A stretch of 64,000 nucleotides of DNA from Actinoallomurus sp963850195 (GTDB lineage Bacteria; Actinomycetota; Actinomycetes; Streptosporangiales; Streptosporangiaceae). Numbering within the stretch: position 1 is the first letter of the stretch; the number at the start of each line of letters is the position of its first letter. The notes under the pieces were generated by a model, which saw nothing but the letters and a program-made list of their open reading frames with translations, searched no databases and had not been told where the DNA came from. Position numbers and translations under genes: made by a program. Shown piece by piece: positions 61,658-64,000 of this stretch. Where the stretch lies: the NCBI GenBank assembly GCA_963850195.1, contig CAWKKD010000004.1, forward strand, positions 558,001 to 622,000. The letters are read 5' to 3'.

Positions 61658-61963
61658 GGTCAGTCCTCTCCGCCCGTGTTCCGTGTGGACGCTAACCGCC
61701 CGCTTCCGGGAGGGGTCCCGGTCAGTTGCTTCCGTTCGCGTGGTCGCCGCTCGGCCGGCCGGTGCTGGAGCTCCCTCCGCCGGCGGCCTCGGCGCGCGGT
61801 AGTGCGGCGCGTCGGCGAAGGCCGTGCGCACGACCTTCACCGCGACCGTACGGCCGCTCCGCGCGCGCCCGAGGTGGACGACGCCCATCCCGCCCGCGCC
61901 CAGCCGGGCCAGTAACCGGGAGGGACCGACCCAAGCCGGGTCGTCCGGCTGCAACGGCTCCAC
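61658..61963 (-). pseudogene. Ser/Thr kinase N-lobe remnant, in frame with the FHA gene
   Basis: From GTG 61963, preceded by a strong AAGGAGG site, the sequence MEPLQPDDPAWVGPSRLLAR then LGAGGMGVVHLGRARSGRTV and AVKVVRTAFADAPHYR is a clear kinase start. It has the glycine loop and the ATP-anchoring Lys. The kinase then stops about 57 residues in; the following Pro/Ala/Thr-rich codons match nothing, and no catalytic loop exists. The frame runs on without a stop into the FHA protein. Either a decayed kinase gene abuts the FHA gene or a 366-residue N-lobe-FHA fusion is made. Confidence 0.65.
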
Positions 61964-62060
61964 GGTCCTCCTTCATCGCCCGGGAGCCTAGGCGCATTCC
62001 TACCGCTGGGGTTCGGGAGGGGGCCCGCGTCAATCCGGATCGGGTGCGAGAAGTACCTCT

Positions 62061-62108
62061 TCAATTGGTGGAATTCCTGGTGTATAAGAACGCTTAGTGG
62101 TCAATTGG
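62061..62108 (+). promoter_or_regulatory. Putative GH43 promoter with TCAATTGG direct repeats
   Basis: TCAATTGG occurs at 62061-62068 and 62101-62108. TATAAG at 62083-62088 is a plausible -10 between them. The stretch is AT-rich and directly precedes the GH43 gene. No known regulator site was recognised. Confidence 0.4.
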
Positions 62109-62124
62109 AGCGAGGGATTCCGCC

Positions 62125-63420
62125 ATGCGCGCACGTAAAACGCTGCCTGTCATTATTCTGGCCATTATCGGCCTTTTCGTGCCGGGCACGGCGAACGCCG
62201 CCACGCAGTCGCCGTCGCTGGTGATCGGCCAGGACTTCCCCGATCCGTCGGTGACCCAGGTCGGCAGCACCTATTACGCGTACTCGACCAGCAGCGGTTC
62301 CGGCCGGATCCCCTACGCCACCGCCCCGGCGGCGACCGGCCCGTGGACGGTCAAGGGCGACGCCCTGCCTTCGAAGCCGAGCTGGGCGGGCGACGGCGGC
62401 TTCTGGGCGCCGGACGTGTCGCAGCGCTCCGACGGCAAGTACCTGATGTACTTCGCCGGCCCCAGCGTCGCCCAGGGCCGGATGTGCGTCGGCGCGGCCG
62501 TGGCGAGCAGCCCCGCGGGCCCGTACGCCTCGGTCGGCGGCGCACCGCTGGTGTGCAACGCGTCCGAGGGCGGCGACATCGACCCGTCGAGCTTCGTGGA
62601 CACCGACGGCCGCCGCTACCTCGTGTACAAGAACGACGGGAACGCGATCGGCGCACCCACGATCATCTGGCTGCAGCCCGTCGCGGCGGACGGCGTCACC
62701 ATGACCGGCGGCCGGACCGAGCTGTTGCGCAACGACCGGCCGGAAGAGGGCGGCGTCATCGAGGCGCCGAAGCTGGTCAGGCGACCGTCGCGGTACGTCC
62801 TGTTCTACGCGACCGGGGTCTACAGCCAGAACACTTACAGCACCGGCTACGGCGTCTCGGGCTCGCTGACCGGCCCGTACACCAAGGCGTACCGGCCGCT
62901 GCTGACCACCGACAGCCTGGACGGCGCGGTGCAGGGGCCGGGCGGCGCCGACGTGCTCGGGGCGCACATCTTCTTCCACGGCTGGCTGGCGAACGGCCGG
63001 GGCATGTACGTCGCCGACCTCGGCTGGGCGAACGACTACCCGGTGGTCCGCGGCAGCCGGGTCCGCTACGAGGCCGAGCAGGGCGCGATCAACGACGCGG
63101 TGGTCCGGCAGACCTCCAGCGCCTCGCAGGGCGCCGTGGTCGCCAAGCTGGACAACGCGGACAGCTGGGTCGACATCACGGTCTTCGCCCCGACCGCGGG
63201 CGCCTACACCGCACACGTCGACTACTCCGCGGGCTACGGCGCCGCCCAGCACCTCCTGACGGTCAACGGCGCGGCCTCCCAGGTCGTCGACTACCCGCAG
63301 CAGGCCTGGGAGACCTACAACCAGGTCGCCGTCGGCGTACAGCTGGGCGCCGGCTGGAACACCCTGCGGTTCCAGAACCACAGCGGCTTCGCGGAGCTCG
63401 ACTACGTCGAGGTCGCGTGA
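62125..63420 (+). CDS. Secreted GH43 glycosidase with a C-terminal CBM6/35-like domain
   Basis: A 431-residue exported protein. The signal peptide is TLPVIILAIIGLFVPGTANA. The five-bladed propeller has the three GH43 acidic residues in order: base Asp in QDFPDPSV, pKa-modulating Asp in GGDIDPSSFVD, acid Glu in GVIEAPKLV. A C-terminal beta-sandwich (about 310-431: RYEAEQGAINDAVV, SWVDITVFAPTAGAYT, NTLRFQNHSGFAELDYVEV) looks like CBM6/CBM35. GH43 enzymes are arabinofuranosidases, xylosidases or galactosidases acting on hemicellulose or pectin side chains. ATG 62125 follows GAGGGA. Confidence 0.85.
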   Translation: MRARKTLPVIILAIIGLFVPGTANAATQSPSLVIGQDFPDPSVTQVGSTYYAYSTSSGSGRIPYATAPAATGPWTVKGDALPSKPSWAGDGGFWAPDVSQRSDGKYLMYFAGPSVAQGRMCVGAAVASSPAGPYASVGGAPLVCNASEGGDIDPSSFVDTDGRRYLVYKNDGNAIGAPTIIWLQPVAADGVTMTGGRTELLRNDRPEEGGVIEAPKLVRRPSRYVLFYATGVYSQNTYSTGYGVSGSLTGPYTKAYRPLLTTDSLDGAVQGPGGADVLGAHIFFHGWLANGRGMYVADLGWANDYPVVRGSRVRYEAEQGAINDAVVRQTSSASQGAVVAKLDNADSWVDITVFAPTAGAYTAHVDYSAGYGAAQHLLTVNGAASQVVDYPQQAWETYNQVAVGVQLGAGWNTLRFQNHSGFAELDYVEVA

Positions 63421-63435
63421 CCGGCACCGGTCACG
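63416..63435 (+). terminator. Hairpin overlapping the GH43 stop
   Basis: CGTGACCGG and CCGGTCACG are perfect 9-bp complements around CA and include the stop codon of the GH43 gene. A probable terminator, without a T-run. Confidence 0.55.
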
Positions 63436-63764
63436 CCGCGTCCGCGCGACGGAGACACTCCAGGTCACGACGCATGCCGACGCACCGTAGCCGTCCGTAC
63501 CCGCGGAACCGGCCACACCTGCCCTGACCAGCGCGAATAGCGGATCCGCCGCCGTCGGGCCGAGGCCGCTGGAACGGCCCCGTCGTGTCCCGTTCGAGAC
63601 CTTCGGCCCGAACGCGGGCGCGCGTGGCAGAAGTCGGCCAGCCAACCCCCTCACCTGGCATTTAGCCATATATCTGAAATTTCGCTATTCAGCTAAAGTG
63701 CGCAACTCCGGCGTCGCCTGAGCGGTGGCGACCGGCCTCTTTTGTGTGAGCTTGGAGGAACGCG
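63436..63764. other. 329-bp gap upstream of the immune-inhibitor-like gene
   Basis: No gene seen. The part at 63661-63700 is AT-rich; TTTAGC (63661-63666) and GCTAAA (63692-63697) are inverted repeats 25 bp apart. This is the probable promoter region of the following protease gene. Confidence 0.4.
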
Positions 63765-64000
63765 TTGCGACACAAGGTTCTTGCCGGCCTGACCACGGCC
63801 GCCCTCGTGGTGGCCGGGTTCGCCACGGTGGTCCCCACCGTGGTCGCGGCGCCGCCGTCGGCCCACCCACAGGCCACGGCGAGCAGCACGCAGCCGGCCG
63901 ATGAATTGCTCGGCACCGCCGAGAAGAAGCGCCGGGCACTGCGCCAGACGGCGCTGACCGACGTGCTGAAGGGCACGAAGCACGCCGAGAAGCGCGGCGC
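63765..64000 (+). CDS. Immune inhibitor A-like M6 metalloprotease, N-terminus only (cut by window edge)
   Basis: Only 78 residues are visible. A TTG start follows GGAGGAA at proper spacing. The signal peptide is HKVLAGLTTAALVVAGFATV, then APPSAHPQ. The next part, ADELLGTAEKKRRALRQTAL and TDVLKGTKHAEKRG, matches the propeptide start of M6 immune inhibitor A proteases ('EKRRALR..AL..VL.G'). The catalytic HExxH region lies beyond the window. It is a secreted zinc protease if the gene is intact. Confidence 0.7.
   Translation, partial: MRHKVLAGLTTAALVVAGFATVVPTVVAAPPSAHPQATASSTQPADELLGTAEKKRRALRQTALTDVLKGTKHAEKRG

Overview
The window is about 64 kb of very GC-rich DNA. Starts are often GTG, genes often overlap as ATGA or GTGA, and the content is secreted hydrolases, LacI, MarR and two-component regulators, a Ser/Thr kinase and a nonribosomal peptide synthetase (NRPS) locus. 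This points to a soil filamentous actinomycete. A Streptosporangiales/Thermomonosporaceae-like host is a guess from gene style only.

Layout. (1) 1-13.1 kb is a carbohydrate-utilisation island: end of a GH42 beta-galactosidase, GH3, an apiosidase-like (DUF4038/GH140-type) protein, an SDR sugar dehydrogenase, an enolase-superfamily sugar-acid dehydratase, a LacI regulator, a three-gene sugar ABC importer, a lactonase-like protein resembling D-apionate lactonase, and a secreted GH16. Four copies of one palindrome (TGAACCGGTTCA and close variants) sit at the three transcription starts, so the LacI protein probably controls the block. The enzyme set suggests import of a released sugar, then oxidation to a lactone, hydrolysis to the acid and dehydration. 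(2) 13.2-21.9 kb holds secreted or membrane proteins: an EXORDIUM-like protein, a small HNH-like protein, an alpha/beta hydrolase, a Ser/Thr kinase, an S37 peptidase and a carboxylesterase. (3) 21.9-37.8 kb is an NRPS locus. MbtH and a free condensation domain lie on the plus strand. They converge on three translationally coupled minus-strand genes: C-A-PCP; C-A-PCP-E-C-A-PCP-TE fused to an MFS exporter; and an acyl-type adenylation-PCP protein. Adenylation pocket residues predict Ser, then a basic residue (epimerised), then Ser, behind an acyl or aryl starter. The thioesterase has Cys in place of the nucleophilic Ser.

(4) 37.9-49.1 kb contains DUF3103, an amidohydrolase, a bifunctional rhamnulose-phosphate-aldolase/SDR, a secreted cadherin-like protein, an AbrB-type membrane protein, a decayed amidase, a TspO-like/MarR pair and a proline iminopeptidase. 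(5) 49.2-53.5 kb has a ferredoxin-like protein, a P1-family peptidase, prolyl-tRNA synthetase (the one clear housekeeping gene) and an esterase. (6) 53.5-64 kb has a GH64 glucanase behind a CebR-like box, a BlaR1-like M56 peptidase beside an internally deleted blaI, a PAP2 phosphatase, an ABC exporter plus two-component system operon, an FHA protein joined to a kinase N-lobe remnant, a GH43 enzyme, and the start of an immune-inhibitor-A-like protease.

Four damaged genes (an aldehyde ferredoxin oxidoreductase fragment, the amidase, blaI and the kinase N-lobe) show that the 41-62 kb part has been eroding. No tRNA, rRNA, CRISPR array or insertion sequence was recognised.
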